A stretch of DNA of 64,000 bases from Candidatus Treponema caballi (GCA_018066285.1 JAGHRS010000019.1:1-64000), one strand, 5' to 3'; shown: positions 29,541 through 39,363, counted from the stretch's first letter. The notes: a model not told the origin generated them from the letters alone. Translations and numbers: made by a program.

Positions 29541-30341
29541 ATGAATGAAACGCTTTCTTTTCAGTTTCCAGACCTTACTCCAGAAGAAGCTGCACGCGCC
29601 CCGGCCGCGTTCCTGACGACGCTTGCCGCAGGAAAAATGCGCTTCCGGTGGGATGAGACGAATCCGCTTCGGGATGCATACTTCGCACGAGTTCTGCCTG
29701 AAGGAAAGACGCTTGTGCCGCTTGAGCTCATCCATTCGCGGACGGTGTTCTGTGTTGAAAGCGGCGCTGTTTCCGCAGCCGAAAGCGAAGACGTAACGCC
29801 GGTACTCTCGCTGCCGGACGGTTCCCGCGTGAAGGCAGAGGGCGCTCAGGGAGACGGACTTGTGTCAGCCGTCCGCGCATTTGTTCCCGTCATTACCGTG
29901 GCCGACTGCATGCCGCTCTGGCTGTATGATCCGGTGACCGGCGTATTCGGCGTGCTTCATTCTGGCTGGAAGGGAACGGGCATTGCAGGGGAAGCTGTCC
30001 GGTTTGCTCAGAAACGTTTTGACGCACGGCCTGAAGATATCCGCTTTGTGATAGGCCCGCACATTGAGCCGTGCTGTTACCGTGTGGACAATGAGCGTGC
30101 AGATTATTTCATCCGCGAGTTCGGTGAAGCGTGCGTGTCTGACAGGACAGAAGAGGGCAGCCGCCTTTCGCTTACGGAAGCGAATAAGGCAGTTCTTGCC
30201 CGTGAAGGTGTTTTACCGGAACACATTCTGATTACAGGCGGCTGCACGAGCTGTTTTGAAGAAAACGGTGCGTATCCGTATGCTTCGTTCAGACGCCAGG
30301 GACCCGAGAAATTCGCCCCTATGGCTGCGTATATTGTCTAG
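29541..30341 (+). CDS. YfiH/LACC1-type polyphenol oxidase / purine nucleoside phosphorylase
   Basis: Codes for 266 residues. TVADCMPLWL, VLHSGWKGTGI and GPHIEPCCY are the conserved metal-site motifs (two Cys and two His) of the multicopper-oxidase-like YfiH family. Members have purine nucleoside phosphorylase and adenosine deaminase activity, and in E. coli YfiH also corrects peptidoglycan precursors. A short central insertion (about residues 72-95) lengthens it slightly. It converges on and overlaps by 4 bp the acyltransferase-like gene. Confidence 0.85.
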   Translation: MNETLSFQFPDLTPEEAARAPAAFLTTLAAGKMRFRWDETNPLRDAYFARVLPEGKTLVPLELIHSRTVFCVESGAVSAAESEDVTPVLSLPDGSRVKAEGAQGDGLVSAVRAFVPVITVADCMPLWLYDPVTGVFGVLHSGWKGTGIAGEAVRFAQKRFDARPEDIRFVIGPHIEPCCYRVDNERADYFIREFGEACVSDRTEEGSRLSLTEANKAVLAREGVLPEHILITGGCTSCFEENGAYPYASFRRQGPEKFAPMAAYIV

Positions 30342-31231
30342 TCTACATCCTCAATGACTTCGGGGCGCTCATCGAGTACTTCCGGATGCAGCAGTATATC
30401 CCTTAACTGATGGAAGGCTGCTGCATAGTAAAAACCGTCGCAGATGCGCTCATCCGTTGAAACAGTGAACTCAAAATAGCGCTGCGGTTTTACGCTGCCG
30501 TCCGACTGCAGCTCATTTTCGTGCTTGACTGCGGAGAATGCCATGAAAACTGGCACGTTTCCGAAGTTGTACAGATGATGGAAAATAGGCGGTATGCCAA
30601 GGGAACCCATTGACGTCATGACGATTGAGCCGTGAAACGGACTTAACGCTATAAGACCCGCCGGCAGCAGACCGAAGTAGTCAAAGAACTTCAGGCAGCC
30701 AACGACAAAGCGGAGCAGAAGCCGCGGAATGTAGTTCAAGAGGTTTGCCAGCTTATCAAACGCGTTTTTCTCATCTCCCTGATTCTTGACTTCGCTTACG
30801 ACACGGTCAAACTGCTCGAAAACTTCAACAGCAGTTGCATCACGTTCAAAATCGAGCTTGATCATTGTTTCTTCACCGTTTAGGGACATTTCCTTTTTGA
30901 CAGCCATAATCAGCTGGACAGTAGGTCGTGCATACAGCGTCTGTCCGCTTAAGAAGCGGTTGATTGCAGGTTTCTGTGAAACGGTGCGTACGTATGCCGC
31001 TGCGAAAACGTGCATGAGGCCGAAGTTTTTGTAGCCTTCCTTTCGCTTTTTGTGGACGTAATCGAGCATGGCATTGATGGGAACCGCATCCCTGAAAAGA
31101 TTCATGGAGCCGATTCTGTCTGGCATGATGAAATAGGCGACCCTGCTCATCGGGTCTATAGAGTGAAGTTTCCGGCCATCCTTACGGTCGCCGAATCTTC
31201 TCCTGCGCTTTATATTTTCATTTTTTTTCAT
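30338..31231 (-). CDS. E2/chloramphenicol-acetyltransferase-fold protein with altered active site
   Basis: Codes for 297 residues from ATG 31231, chosen because GAAGGAAG lies just upstream. The C-terminal part has the fold pattern of 2-oxoacid dehydrogenase E2 and CAT acyltransferases (SIVMTSMGSLGIPPIFHHLY; STDERICDGFYYA). In active enzymes the last motif reads H-x-x-x-D-G; here Glu replaces His, so the usual general base is missing. There is no lipoyl domain. A hydrophobic stretch near residues 180-215 (LLLRFVVGCLKFFDYFGLLP) may contact membrane. A non-catalytic or divergent acyl-binding role is possible. Confidence 0.65.
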   Translation of the reverse strand: MKKNENIKRRRRFGDRKDGRKLHSIDPMSRVAYFIMPDRIGSMNLFRDAVPINAMLDYVHKKRKEGYKNFGLMHVFAAAYVRTVSQKPAINRFLSGQTLYARPTVQLIMAVKKEMSLNGEETMIKLDFERDATAVEVFEQFDRVVSEVKNQGDEKNAFDKLANLLNYIPRLLLRFVVGCLKFFDYFGLLPAGLIALSPFHGSIVMTSMGSLGIPPIFHHLYNFGNVPVFMAFSAVKHENELQSDGSVKPQRYFEFTVSTDERICDGFYYAAAFHQLRDILLHPEVLDERPEVIEDVD

Positions 31232-31249
31232 GTTTTTCTTCCTTCTTTC

Positions 31250-31279
31250 AGCATAGTGGTATCTCTTCAAAAAAGTCAA
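31250..31279 (-). promoter_or_regulatory. Promoter of the E2-like gene
   Basis: Minus strand: TTGACT, 18 bp, TATGCT, giving a leader of about 15-20 nt containing the GAAGGAAG site; divergent from the DUF6062 gene. Confidence 0.55.
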
Positions 31280-31289
31280 TAAAGTGTGG

Positions 31290-31295
31290 TACTAT
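31290..31295 (+). promoter_or_regulatory. -10 box of the DUF6062 gene
   Basis: TACTAT ends 7 nt before ATG 31303; the -35 is poor. AAGG lies only 3 nt from the ATG, too close for normal use. Confidence 0.35.
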
Positions 31296-31302
31296 TAAGG
31301 AT

Positions 31303-31953
31303 ATGATAAACGACAAGCATGTGAACTATTTTGCCCTTCAGAAGGCGTGTGAAAAACCCGGTTGTCCCATTTGTGACATTGTGAATGAGCGGATTGACCG
31401 TTATATTGACGGAATGCTGTTTGAGCATATTTCAGACCGTGTATTCCGTGCGCAGTACCGTGAGGCAGGCGGTTTCTGCAACCGTCATTCACAAGCGCTG
31501 CTTTCCTATAGGGACGGTCTCGCTGTCGCCATTCTCGGACAGGGCGAGATTTCTGAAAAGATTGAAGACTTCAAAAAGAAAAAGATGCGCAAATATAAGA
31601 TGCCCTGTCCGGCCTGTGCGGAACAGGAACGCATTGAGAACGAATTTCTGCAGTTTATGGCGGAATCCGGCAAGCTTGATGAAGCTGACGAAAAGGAACT
31701 GATTTCGTTTGTGACAAAGGGTGACGGGCTTTGTGTTCCGCATTATGCAAGACTGGTACAGCTTATGGGCAAGAAGGTACCAAAGTGGCTTGTTCAGTTT
31801 CAGGAAACGAAGTTTGCTTCATTGCTCGAAAGGACAAACAGATTCATTGATTTTTCAGCCTGGGGAAAGCAGAAACAGTTTGAGGCGCTTCCTCCTGAAG
31901 ACAAGGTTGTCTGGAAGGAACTTGCTGCAAACCTGCGCGGAAACATACAGTAA
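31303..31953 (+). CDS. DUF6062 family protein with paired cysteine motifs
   Basis: Codes for 216 residues. It contains two C-x-x-C motifs followed by Cys/His pairs: CPIC then GFCNRH, and CPAC then GLCVPHY. This duplicated Cys-x2-Cys...Cys-x2-His arrangement is that of DUF6062 and suggests two zinc-binding or redox sites. The linker (about 85-105) is lysine-rich and helical. It lies divergent from the E2-like gene and stands alone. Cytoplasmic; function unknown. Confidence 0.7.
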   Translation: MINDKHVNYFALQKACEKPGCPICDIVNERIDRYIDGMLFEHISDRVFRAQYREAGGFCNRHSQALLSYRDGLAVAILGQGEISEKIEDFKKKKMRKYKMPCPACAEQERIENEFLQFMAESGKLDEADEKELISFVTKGDGLCVPHYARLVQLMGKKVPKWLVQFQETKFASLLERTNRFIDFSAWGKQKQFEALPPEDKVVWKELAANLRGNIQ

Positions 31954-31998
31954 TTTTTTCTGATTATTCTTGTTTCCTTAAGTTATTTGCCTGAAGTA

Positions 31999-32027
31999 TT
32001 GATAAAAAAAGACAATTACGATACTAT
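31999..32027 (+). promoter_or_regulatory. Promoter of the secG/V-ATPase region
   Basis: TTGATA, 17 bp, TACTAT. The predicted start near 32034 gives a ~56-nt leader with AGGAG before secG. It could drive the following long collinear gene run. Confidence 0.6.
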
Positions 32028-32089
32028 CGGTATATTGCGTAATATGCGTTCATCCGTTGTTCGGGATGAACTTTAATAGGAGAATAAAA

Positions 32090-32401
32090 ATGAGCGTTAT
32101 TGGTATTATCCTGATGGTTGCATTTGTCATCATCTGTATCCTTCTGATTTGTGTCGTTCTTCTTCAGAACGAAGAGGGTGAGGGTCTTGGCGGACTTTTT
32201 GGCGGTGCTGGAACACAGGCATTCGGTGCAAAATCAGGCAACGTTCTTACAAAGACAACATACGTCCTCGTAACTCTTTTCTTCCTGGCAAGTCTTGGTC
32301 TTGCACTGCTGAACAAGACACCATCTGTCCGTTCAATTGATGATGGTTCTTCAGCTGTTGAAAACACCTGGGTTGAAGCAGGTGAGGATGCTGCAGAGTA
32401 A
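32090..32401 (+). CDS. secG: Preprotein translocase subunit SecG
   Basis: Codes for 103 residues from ATG 32090 (AGGAG at 32078-32082). Two helices (about 3-25 and 56-76) flank the Gly-rich loop GEGLGGLFGGAG and TQAFG, the SecG signature, with an acidic tail. It is part of the SecYEG channel for protein export. It is the first gene of the collinear run that continues with a PTS IIA protein and the V-ATPase subunits. Confidence 0.88.
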   Translation: MSVIGIILMVAFVIICILLICVVLLQNEEGEGLGGLFGGAGTQAFGAKSGNVLTKTTYVLVTLFFLASLGLALLNKTPSVRSIDDGSSAVENTWVEAGEDAAE

Positions 32402-32418
32402 AAGGACGGAGGTGCTGA

Positions 32419-32880
32419 ATGATTCTTGGTAAAGTTTTCAGTCCAAAGACAATCAGCATCAATCTGGAAAGTGAAGATAAAGAAGAAGCTTTTGAAGAGC
32501 TTGCTGTGCTTCTTCATTCTTCATATCCGGAAATCAACCGCGAAGAAGCGCTGAAAGTAATCCGTGAGCGTGAACAGAAGATGAGTACTGGTATTAAGGC
32601 TGGTATTGCTGTTCCTCATGGTAAGATTTCAACTGCAAAAGGTGTACAGGGCGTCATTGGTATTTCCCGGCAGGGCATTGATTACCAGTCTCTTGACGGC
32701 AAGCCTGTACATCTTGTTTTTATGCTCCTTTCATCTCCGGATGAATGTGAGTATCACCTGCGTGTTTTACGCCACCTTTCTCAAGTTCTTGATAAGCCTG
32801 GCTTTTATGACGAAATAATGAATCAGCAGAATGCTGACGGTGTTTATTCCGTTTTGTGTAAATACGAAAATCAGCTGTAG
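32419..32880 (+). CDS. PTS sugar transporter subunit IIA (fructose/nitrogen type)
   Basis: Codes for 153 residues, one EIIA(Fru/Ntr) domain. The phosphorylated histidine is His67 in AVPHGK, and the later LDGKPVHLVFMLLSSP strand fits the family. No IIB or IIC domain is attached or adjacent, so a regulatory role like PtsN is likely. GGAGG precedes the ATG. Its position between secG and the V-ATPase subunits suggests co-regulation of phosphate signalling with ion pumping (inference). Confidence 0.85.
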   Translation: MILGKVFSPKTISINLESEDKEEAFEELAVLLHSSYPEINREEALKVIREREQKMSTGIKAGIAVPHGKISTAKGVQGVIGISRQGIDYQSLDGKPVHLVFMLLSSPDECEYHLRVLRHLSQVLDKPGFYDEIMNQQNADGVYSVLCKYENQL

Positions 32881-32915
32881 TTGATGCAGTTGTAATGCAA
32901 GAGGAGAGTGTATCT

Positions 32916-33221
32916 ATGGAAGAAACAGATGTAATCAGTCATCTGATTGAAGTTGAGCGCCAGGCTGCGACTCTGCTTATGGATGCACAGTCTGAAGCTG
33001 ATAATCGTATTTCTGCAGCAAAAACAAAAGCTGATGAGAAATATAAGGCTGGATACGAAAAAGCGGTTGCTGATGTTGAAGCTGGATACAATGCATCTGT
33101 TGCTGAAATCAGCGTTAAGCATGACGAAGTCTTTTCAAAATATACTGATGAGGTGAAGGCAGTACCTAAAGATACAGCTGCTTTCAACAAACTGCTGGAC
33201 TCTCTTCTGTTCGGGAAATAA
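32916..33221 (+). CDS. V-type ATPase stator subunit, G/H-like coiled coil
   Basis: Codes for 101 residues from ATG 32916, chosen because GAGGAG lies 9 nt upstream; an ATG at 32895 precedes that site. The protein is an almost continuous amphipathic helix rich in Ala/Glu/Lys (AATLLMDAQSEADNRISAAK), like the G/H subunit that pairs with E to form peripheral stalks. It is followed after 3 bp by subunit C. Assignment rests on composition and position. Confidence 0.65.
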   Translation: MEETDVISHLIEVERQAATLLMDAQSEADNRISAAKTKADEKYKAGYEKAVADVEAGYNASVAEISVKHDEVFSKYTDEVKAVPKDTAAFNKLLDSLLFGK

Positions 33222-33224
33222 GCC

Positions 33225-34238
33225 ATGGATAAATCGGGTGCTTCTGCGTACGTCTTTGCTAAAGCAAGCGGCATGCTGGCCCGTTCCTTTGTAGGACCCC
33301 GTTCAGCTGTTCTTTTTGAGCAAAAAACACTTGCAGATTTATGGTCTCTTATCTTCAATACAGAAGTTCCTCCGCTTCCGGAAGTTCTGCTTGCCCAGGA
33401 ACTGGAACATAAGGCAGAAGCTCAGTTTATCAGTGATTTCACCATGCTGCTTGACTGCTATTCAAAGCCGGAACCGGTGGCAGAAGCTCTGCTGCGTGCT
33501 TACGATTATTCAAATCTGAAAGATATTTCTCATGCATTAAGTGATGGCAAGACTGAACTGCCGCATATTGCTGATATTGGCATCCATTCCCAGCTTCGTG
33601 TTGACCAGTGGCCAGACCTTGCCGCAATTACTGAAGAAACCCCTTTTTCATGGTATAATAAAGTGCCTGAACGGTCTGAACAGAAGGATGTTGACCACCG
33701 GCTTGACGTGCAGTACACCATGACGCTCTGGAATGCACTTGAAAAAGTGCCTGCCGCTGAGCGTGGACCTGTACGGGACCTTATCCGTTATGACATCCAG
33801 ATGACAAACTGTCTTTGGGCGCTTCGTCTTCGCGTTTATTATGACATGAAAGACGAAGAAATCATCCGCAATCTTGTTACACTTTCATCAACACCTGATG
33901 AAACAGACTTGCTTGCAGGAGAAGCAATAAAAATGCTTGCTTTCCCGCTTGATGATTACGACAGCTGGAAAAAATGGCATTTTTTTGATTGTCTTAATCC
34001 AAAAGACCCTGCGGATTTCTGGAAGGCAGATCCCCGCTGGGTAGACAGAGCTGCAAGGGCAGAACTACAGAAGATGGCAATGAAACGTTTTCATCGTTAT
34101 CCATTTACTGCGTATATCCTTGCTGCATGGTACAAGATAAAACAGCACGAACTTTACTGCATCCGCCTTGCTTCAGAAGGTCTGCGTCTTTCTGTAGACG
34201 AAGAACAGCTGAAGGAATTTGCGGGAATTGAGAGGTAA
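33225..34238 (+). CDS. V-type ATP synthase subunit C (AC39 family)
   Basis: Codes for 337 residues, the expected length, mostly helical. The opening ASAYVFAKASGMLARSFVG and the repeated helix-bundle pattern fit the AC39/subunit C (d) family, which caps the rotor ring and couples the central stalk to it. Ends 5 bp before subunit I. Motif content is weak by nature, so the operon context supports much of this call. Confidence 0.8.
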   Translation: MDKSGASAYVFAKASGMLARSFVGPRSAVLFEQKTLADLWSLIFNTEVPPLPEVLLAQELEHKAEAQFISDFTMLLDCYSKPEPVAEALLRAYDYSNLKDISHALSDGKTELPHIADIGIHSQLRVDQWPDLAAITEETPFSWYNKVPERSEQKDVDHRLDVQYTMTLWNALEKVPAAERGPVRDLIRYDIQMTNCLWALRLRVYYDMKDEEIIRNLVTLSSTPDETDLLAGEAIKMLAFPLDDYDSWKKWHFFDCLNPKDPADFWKADPRWVDRAARAELQKMAMKRFHRYPFTAYILAAWYKIKQHELYCIRLASEGLRLSVDEEQLKEFAGIER

Positions 34239-34243
34239 AATAA

Positions 34244-36226
34244 ATGGCAAAAACCACAGAGATGAAACTTATTGAACTCATGGTCCTGAGGGAGGATATT
34301 GATCCTGTCCTTGAATTCCTCGGAAAAAAGGAGAACTTTCAGTTTCAGAACCAGCTTGATGAAGCCGGCCAAAGTGGTGCAAATCCTTCTCGTGATGTAT
34401 ACGAGCGCCTTCAAACTGCACGCGCATTCCTTGGTCTTGAGGATGCTGAAGGTTATGCAGAAGATACGACTCTTCCGACTGATGCCGATCATGCAGCAGC
34501 TGATGAAATCCTTTCCGCAATTGATGATTTCCGCAATCAGGAAGTAAAAGCAGCTGAAAACCAGAAACGTGTCAATGATGCCTATAACGAGGTTCTCGCT
34601 TTTTCAAACCTTAAACTTGCCTCAAGTGAGCTTGATCACCTGTCATTCCTTTCACTGCGTATTGGAAAGATTGATCCTTCCGTTATTGAAGAATTGAAGT
34701 TTGCAGTTGGAAACCGTGCGGTCATCGTTCCGCTTGGTGATGATAAGACCCGTATCCTTACGGCTTCCTCAAAAAAGGGCCGTTTTGCTCTCGATTCAGA
34801 ACTCAGAAAGTTCGGTTTCATTCCACTTGAGCTTCCTAAAGATTTCAAGGGTATTCCTGATGATGTCATTGACAGCCTGCGTATTCAGACAGTCAAGTCA
34901 CAGCAGGAAATGGAAGAGCTTGCTGTTCAGCATAAGAATTATGCTGAAACTCATGCAGAAACACTGATTCATCTGCTTCGGACCTTCTCTCTTGGCATGC
35001 AGGTGCAGGATGTCAGAAACAAGCTTGAGTCAACACAGCTTATCTACCGTGTAACTGGCTGGATTCCGGCTGCCGACAGTGACGTCATGATGAAGAACCT
35101 TGACGAGCTTACTGAAGGCCGCATTGCAATCCGCGAGTATTCACCGCACGAAGTTCCTTCCGTACGTTCCGGCCGTGAAAAGGTACCGGTAAAGCTTACT
35201 CATGGAAAGGTCGTCGGCAGTTTTGAGCGCATGATCTTCAGTTACGGTTCTCCGTTGTACGGTACTGTTGATCCGACGCCGTTTGTCGCGTTCTTCTTTA
35301 CCCTGCTGTACGGCATCATGTTCGGTGATGCAGGCCAGGGACTTGTGTTCCTGCTTATCGGCATCCTGTTCACGACGCACACTGTTCCGTGGTTCAAGAG
35401 CTGGCAGAAGTTCGGACCTGTCTTCATCTGTATCGGCTGTTCAAGTATAGTGATGGGATTGCTGACCGGCGAGTTCTTCTGTAACGAAGAGATTCTGAAA
35501 CCGTTCGCTTATTGGGCAACCGGGCTTTTTGTGGGCCCTGAGAACGCATTTGCACCAATCCTGCATATGATGCCTTCGTCAGACACCATTGCCAAAATGT
35601 TCTATTTCTTCGGATTTACGATTGCTGTCGGTTTCATCATCAACTCAATTGGTATTGTCATCAACATCGTCAACAATTTCTCACTGCGCCGCGTCGGAAA
35701 AGCCCTGTTCGGCCGTACCGGTATTTTCGGTGCCGTGTTCTTCTGGTGGGTTGTCGCGCTGGTAATCCGTATTTTTGCCTTTGGGGCTTCCATTCAGCTG
35801 TATGACTGGATTGTCATTGGTGTAACGCTTTTCGGCGTGTTCATGGAAGAGCCGCTGACCCGCCTCGTCCAGGGCGAGCGTCCTGTTTTTGAGAACGGCG
35901 TCTTTGGTGCCGTTATTGAAGGTATTGTTGCTTTGCTTGAAATTGTTTCAAGCACGCTGTCAAACACGGTCAGTTTCGTCCGTGTCGGTGCCTTCGCTCT
36001 TGCCCATGCAGTTCTGGGCTATATCGTCTTTACGCTGACTGAACTGACTGGTTCAATCGGCGGCGTTGCCGTGTCCATTTTCGGTAATGCTATTATCGTT
36101 GTGCTCGAAGGTATGATCGTAGCAATACAGGTCATCCGTCTGCAATATTACGAGTTTTTCTCGAAGTTCTTTACAGAGACTGGAAAGGAATTCATTCCAT
36201 TCAAGTTTGTCTATAAAGGAAAGTAA
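34244..36226 (+). CDS. V-type ATP synthase subunit I
   Basis: Codes for 660 residues. The N-terminal ~330 residues are cytoplasmic and coiled, the C-terminal half has about seven or eight helices. TPFVAFFFTLLYGIMFGDAGQG and SFVRVGAFALAHA carry the family signatures; the Arg in VSFVRVGAFAL corresponds to the essential channel arginine facing the rotor. Subunit I (a) forms the ion half-channels and stator anchor. AGAGG precedes the ATG. Part of the complete operon. Confidence 0.93.
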   Translation: MAKTTEMKLIELMVLREDIDPVLEFLGKKENFQFQNQLDEAGQSGANPSRDVYERLQTARAFLGLEDAEGYAEDTTLPTDADHAAADEILSAIDDFRNQEVKAAENQKRVNDAYNEVLAFSNLKLASSELDHLSFLSLRIGKIDPSVIEELKFAVGNRAVIVPLGDDKTRILTASSKKGRFALDSELRKFGFIPLELPKDFKGIPDDVIDSLRIQTVKSQQEMEELAVQHKNYAETHAETLIHLLRTFSLGMQVQDVRNKLESTQLIYRVTGWIPAADSDVMMKNLDELTEGRIAIREYSPHEVPSVRSGREKVPVKLTHGKVVGSFERMIFSYGSPLYGTVDPTPFVAFFFTLLYGIMFGDAGQGLVFLLIGILFTTHTVPWFKSWQKFGPVFICIGCSSIVMGLLTGEFFCNEEILKPFAYWATGLFVGPENAFAPILHMMPSSDTIAKMFYFFGFTIAVGFIINSIGIVINIVNNFSLRRVGKALFGRTGIFGAVFFWWVVALVIRIFAFGASIQLYDWIVIGVTLFGVFMEEPLTRLVQGERPVFENGVFGAVIEGIVALLEIVSSTLSNTVSFVRVGAFALAHAVLGYIVFTLTELTGSIGGVAVSIFGNAIIVVLEGMIVAIQVIRLQYYEFFSKFFTETGKEFIPFKFVYKGK

Positions 36227-36260
36227 CATCTTAATTAACCTACTATAGAGGAGTAGTTTT

Positions 36261-36560
36261 ATGAAACGCAGAACAATTATCATCGCCGTACTTTTGATGC
36301 TTTTTGCCGTAACCGGAGTTTACGCAGAAGGTGAAGGAACTGCTGACACAGCAAGTGTTGCAAAGTACATTGCAGCTGCAATTGCAGTTGGTGTTGCCTG
36401 TATCGCAGGTGGTATGGCTGTAGGTAAGATTGGTGCCGCAGCAATGGGCGCAATGAGTGAGAATGCCGAACTTTCCGGTAAAGCACTTCCATTCCTTGGT
36501 CTTGCTGAAGGTATCTGTCTGTGGGGCTTCCTTGTTGCCCTGCTGATGATCATCATGTAA
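36261..36560 (+). CDS. V-type ATP synthase subunit K (rotor ring proteolipid)
   Basis: Codes for 99 residues. An N-terminal hydrophobic segment (4-20, ending VYA) is a signal-like or extra helix, followed by two ring helices (about 33-58 and 74-98). The second holds the ion-carrying glutamate in LGLAEGICLWGFLVAL. Only one hairpin is present, unlike the duplicated 16-kDa proteolipid of many V-ATPases. GAGGAG lies 9 nt upstream. Whether it carries protons or sodium cannot be settled by eye. Confidence 0.9.
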   Translation: MKRRTIIIAVLLMLFAVTGVYAEGEGTADTASVAKYIAAAIAVGVACIAGGMAVGKIGAAAMGAMSENAELSGKALPFLGLAEGICLWGFLVALLMIIM

Positions 36561-36573
36561 TGCGGAGAATCTT

Positions 36574-36924
36574 TTGCAATATTTTGTGATAGGTGAACGG
36601 GAAATTGTCCTCGCTTTTGCCCTTGTAGGTGTTGAGGGATCTGTCGCCATGAACCGTGACGAAGCCCTTAACGCTTTCAATAAGGTTACAGGTCGTGGAC
36701 GCTTTACTGCCGGAGAAACAACGGCAGTACTTCCTGTTGACCAGCGCCCTAAAGTCCTCATTCTGACAGAAGACGTCTCGAATATGCTCGAAGAAGAAGT
36801 CACTGAATGGCAGATGGAAGGGCAGTATCCTCTTGTTGTGGAAATTCCCGGTCTTGGCGGACATTTATCCGGCAGGAAAACGCTTACGGAATCAATCCGT
36901 GAAGCAGTTGGTATCAGTGTGTAA
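36574..36924 (+). CDS. V-type ATP synthase subunit F
   Basis: Codes for 116 residues from a TTG start at 36574 (GGAGA 6 nt upstream). A Rossmann-like alternation of beta strands (YFVIGEREIVLAFALVGVEG; KVLILTEDVSNML; QYPLVVEIPG) matches subunit F of the central stalk. The usual start pattern of F, V-I-G-[DE]-x-[ED]-x-V-x-x-F, is present. It follows subunit K by 13 bp. Confidence 0.85.
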   Translation: MQYFVIGEREIVLAFALVGVEGSVAMNRDEALNAFNKVTGRGRFTAGETTAVLPVDQRPKVLILTEDVSNMLEEEVTEWQMEGQYPLVVEIPGLGGHLSGRKTLTESIREAVGISV

Positions 36925-36964
36925 CTGCGTATGGCAGTTTACTTTAATAATGTGGTATTAGCGT

Positions 36965-37594
36965 ATGGAAGAGCTTCGTTCTACTGAAATACTTGATAAG
37001 GAAATTCAGGAAGATGCCCGCAGAAAGGCAGAGCGTATCCTGAAGGACGCAGATGACGAATGTACAAGGATGATGGCCGATGTAGAAGACCGCATCCAGA
37101 AAGGACGTGATGCTCGCAAGGCTTCTTATGATGAGAAACTTGCCGCAAAACGCCGTGATTCTGAAGCTGCAATTCCGCTTGAAAAACAGCGGTTTCTTAT
37201 TTCATTTGAGAATTCAGCAGTCCAAGATGCATGTGCGGCATATCTTGCAGCATTGAAACCAGCTCAGAAGCTTGAGTTGATTGAAAAGTTGCTTGATCAG
37301 AAAAAAAACGTACTTAAAGACAGAAAATTCAACGCACAGGTGTGCGGATTTGATATATCAGCAGTTAAGAAGATGCTTGAGGCGGGACTTGGTGCAAAAT
37401 CAATCCTTTCCTGTGTTGAGGCAGATGTTAACTGTATAAAGGCTGCAGGTGGCACTTTTGAGGGCTGTCTGCTTGAAAGCGATGATCGGACAGTTAAATG
37501 CCGTTTGACTATTGCTGAGATTATTGACGGTATTGCAGATACACAGCGAGAAGAGCTTGTGGCTGCTCTGTTTGCGGGGAGATTACCGGAATGA
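36965..37594 (+). CDS. V-type ATP synthase subunit E
   Basis: Codes for 209 residues. The first ~80 residues form a charged coiled coil ([20 protein letters not shown]), the rest a globular domain ending in [11 protein letters not shown], as in subunit E that forms the peripheral stalk with G/H. A clear ribosome-binding site is not visible. The gene overlaps subunit A by 4 bp. Confidence 0.82.
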   Translation: MEELRSTEILDKEIQEDARRKAERILKDADDECTRMMADVEDRIQKGRDARKASYDEKLAAKRRDSEAAIPLEKQRFLISFENSAVQDACAAYLAALKPAQKLELIEKLLDQKKNVLKDRKFNAQVCGFDISAVKKMLEAGLGAKSILSCVEADVNCIKAAGGTFEGCLLESDDRTVKCRLTIAEIIDGIADTQREELVAALFAGRLPE

Positions 37595-39363
37595 GTGAAG
37601 TTGTTGGAAAGATTACCCGCATTTCAGGCCCGATTGTGTATGCAGAAGGTCTTGAGAGCTGCGGATTATATGATGTTGTCGATGTTGGTGACAAAAAACT
37701 CATCGGCGAAATCATCCGGCAGAAAGAGGGTATGTCTACACTGCAGGTCTACGAGGATGACACAGGCATGCATGTCGGTGAGTCTGTCGTATGCCACCAG
37801 CGCCCGCTTTCAGTACGCCTTGGCCCTGGCCTTGTAGGCACGATTTATGATGGTATTCAGCGTCCGCTTGCTTCTATGTTTGAGAATGCGGGTGCGTACC
37901 TTAAGCCTGGCGAACGCACAGAGCCGCTTGATACACAGAAAAAATGGGACTATGTTCCGTTGCTTAAGGAAGGAGATGCAATTGAACCTGGCATGCCGGT
38001 TGGTACTGTTCAGGAAACAGCCTCCATCCTGCATAAAATCATGGTACCGCCCACAATAAAGGGAAAGAAACTCGCTTCCGTAAAAGCAGCCGGCTCATAC
38101 ACCATCGACGAGACTGTTGCCGTTACCGAGCTTGGTGAAGAGATTCAGCTTTCCCAATACTGGCCGGTCCGTAAGCCGCGTCCGTACACTGAAAAGCTCA
38201 CGGTCACCGAGCCGCTTATCACCGGGCAGCGCGTTATTGACGTGTTCTTCCCGCTTTCAAAAGGCGGTACGGCCGCAATCCCTGGCGGTTTCGGAACCGG
38301 AAAGACAATGACTCAGCACGCTATTGCAAAATGGTGTGATGCTGACCTTATCGTATATATCGGCTGTGGAGAGCGCGGAAACGAAATGACCGACGTTCTC
38401 ACTGAGTTCCCGGCATTGAAGGACCCGCGCACTGGCCGTTCCCTCATGGAGCGCACCATCCTGATTGCGAACACCTCAAACATGCCGGTTGCCGCCCGTG
38501 AAGTTTCGCTGTATTCAGGCATTACGCTCGCGGAATATTACCGCGACATGGGTATGGCAGTCGCCATCATGGCTGACTCAACAAGCCGCTGGGCAGAGGC
38601 TCTCCGTGAGCTTTCAGGCCGTATGGAAGAAATGCCTGCAGAAGAAGGCTTTCCGGCATATCTGCCGACACGCCTTGCTGAGTTCTACGAGCGCGCAGGC
38701 CGCGTTAAGGCTCTGTGTGGTCAGGAAGGAAGCGTTTCCGTCATCGGTGCTGTTTCGCCACCTGGAGGCGACTTCTCAGAGCCAGTCACCCAGCATACAA
38801 AGCGCTTCATCCGCTGCTTCTGGGCACTGGACAGGGAGCTTGCAAATGCACGCCATTACCCGGCCATCGGCTGGATAGAATCATATTCAGAGTATGCAGA
38901 CGAAGTGCGTACCTGGTGGGATAACCTTGACCCGCGCTGGGCCGGGGTCCGCCTTGAGGCTCTCGATTTGCTGAAACGCGAGCAGCGCCTCCAGCAGATT
39001 GTCCGCCTGATAGGCCCTGATGCGCTCCCTGATGCTGACCGTCTTGTGCTTACCATCGCCGAGATGATTAAGAACGGCTTCCTGCAGCAGAGCGCCTTCG
39101 ATGAGATTGATGTGTACTCTGTTCCTGAAAAGCAGATTCTCATTTTGCAGCTTATTATGGAGTTCTATCGCCGTGCTGCTGCTATCATCAAGATGGGAGC
39201 CCCGCTCATCCGCATTACGGATCTGCCGGTCCGCGAGGAAATCGTCAGAATCAAGACGTCTGTTCCAAACGACAAGCTTGATCAGATCGGTATTGTTGAG
39301 GCTCACATGAACGAGCAGCTTTCATCCATTGAGCGGTTGTACCGCAAGGTAGTCGACTTATGA
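37591..39363 (+). CDS. V-type ATP synthase catalytic subunit A
   Basis: Codes for 590 residues, full length. The P-loop GGFGTGKT (about residues 231-238), the arginine/glutamate region with [16 protein letters not shown], and [15 protein letters not shown] identify the catalytic A subunit; the non-homologous bulge typical of A lies between residues 110 and 190. It hydrolyses or makes ATP at the A/B interface. ATGA overlaps link it to E and B, ensuring coupled synthesis. Confidence 0.97.
   Translation: MSEVVGKITRISGPIVYAEGLESCGLYDVVDVGDKKLIGEIIRQKEGMSTLQVYEDDTGMHVGESVVCHQRPLSVRLGPGLVGTIYDGIQRPLASMFENAGAYLKPGERTEPLDTQKKWDYVPLLKEGDAIEPGMPVGTVQETASILHKIMVPPTIKGKKLASVKAAGSYTIDETVAVTELGEEIQLSQYWPVRKPRPYTEKLTVTEPLITGQRVIDVFFPLSKGGTAAIPGGFGTGKTMTQHAIAKWCDADLIVYIGCGERGNEMTDVLTEFPALKDPRTGRSLMERTILIANTSNMPVAAREVSLYSGITLAEYYRDMGMAVAIMADSTSRWAEALRELSGRMEEMPAEEGFPAYLPTRLAEFYERAGRVKALCGQEGSVSVIGAVSPPGGDFSEPVTQHTKRFIRCFWALDRELANARHYPAIGWIESYSEYADEVRTWWDNLDPRWAGVRLEALDLLKREQRLQQIVRLIGPDALPDADRLVLTIAEMIKNGFLQQSAFDEIDVYSVPEKQILILQLIMEFYRRAAAIIKMGAPLIRITDLPVREEIVRIKTSVPNDKLDQIGIVEAHMNEQLSSIERLYRKVVDL

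Noticed and set aside
32939-33358. 139-codon minus-strand ORF across the G-like and C subunit genes
   Set aside because: Antisense to two well-placed operon genes, with no promoter or ribosome-binding site of its own.
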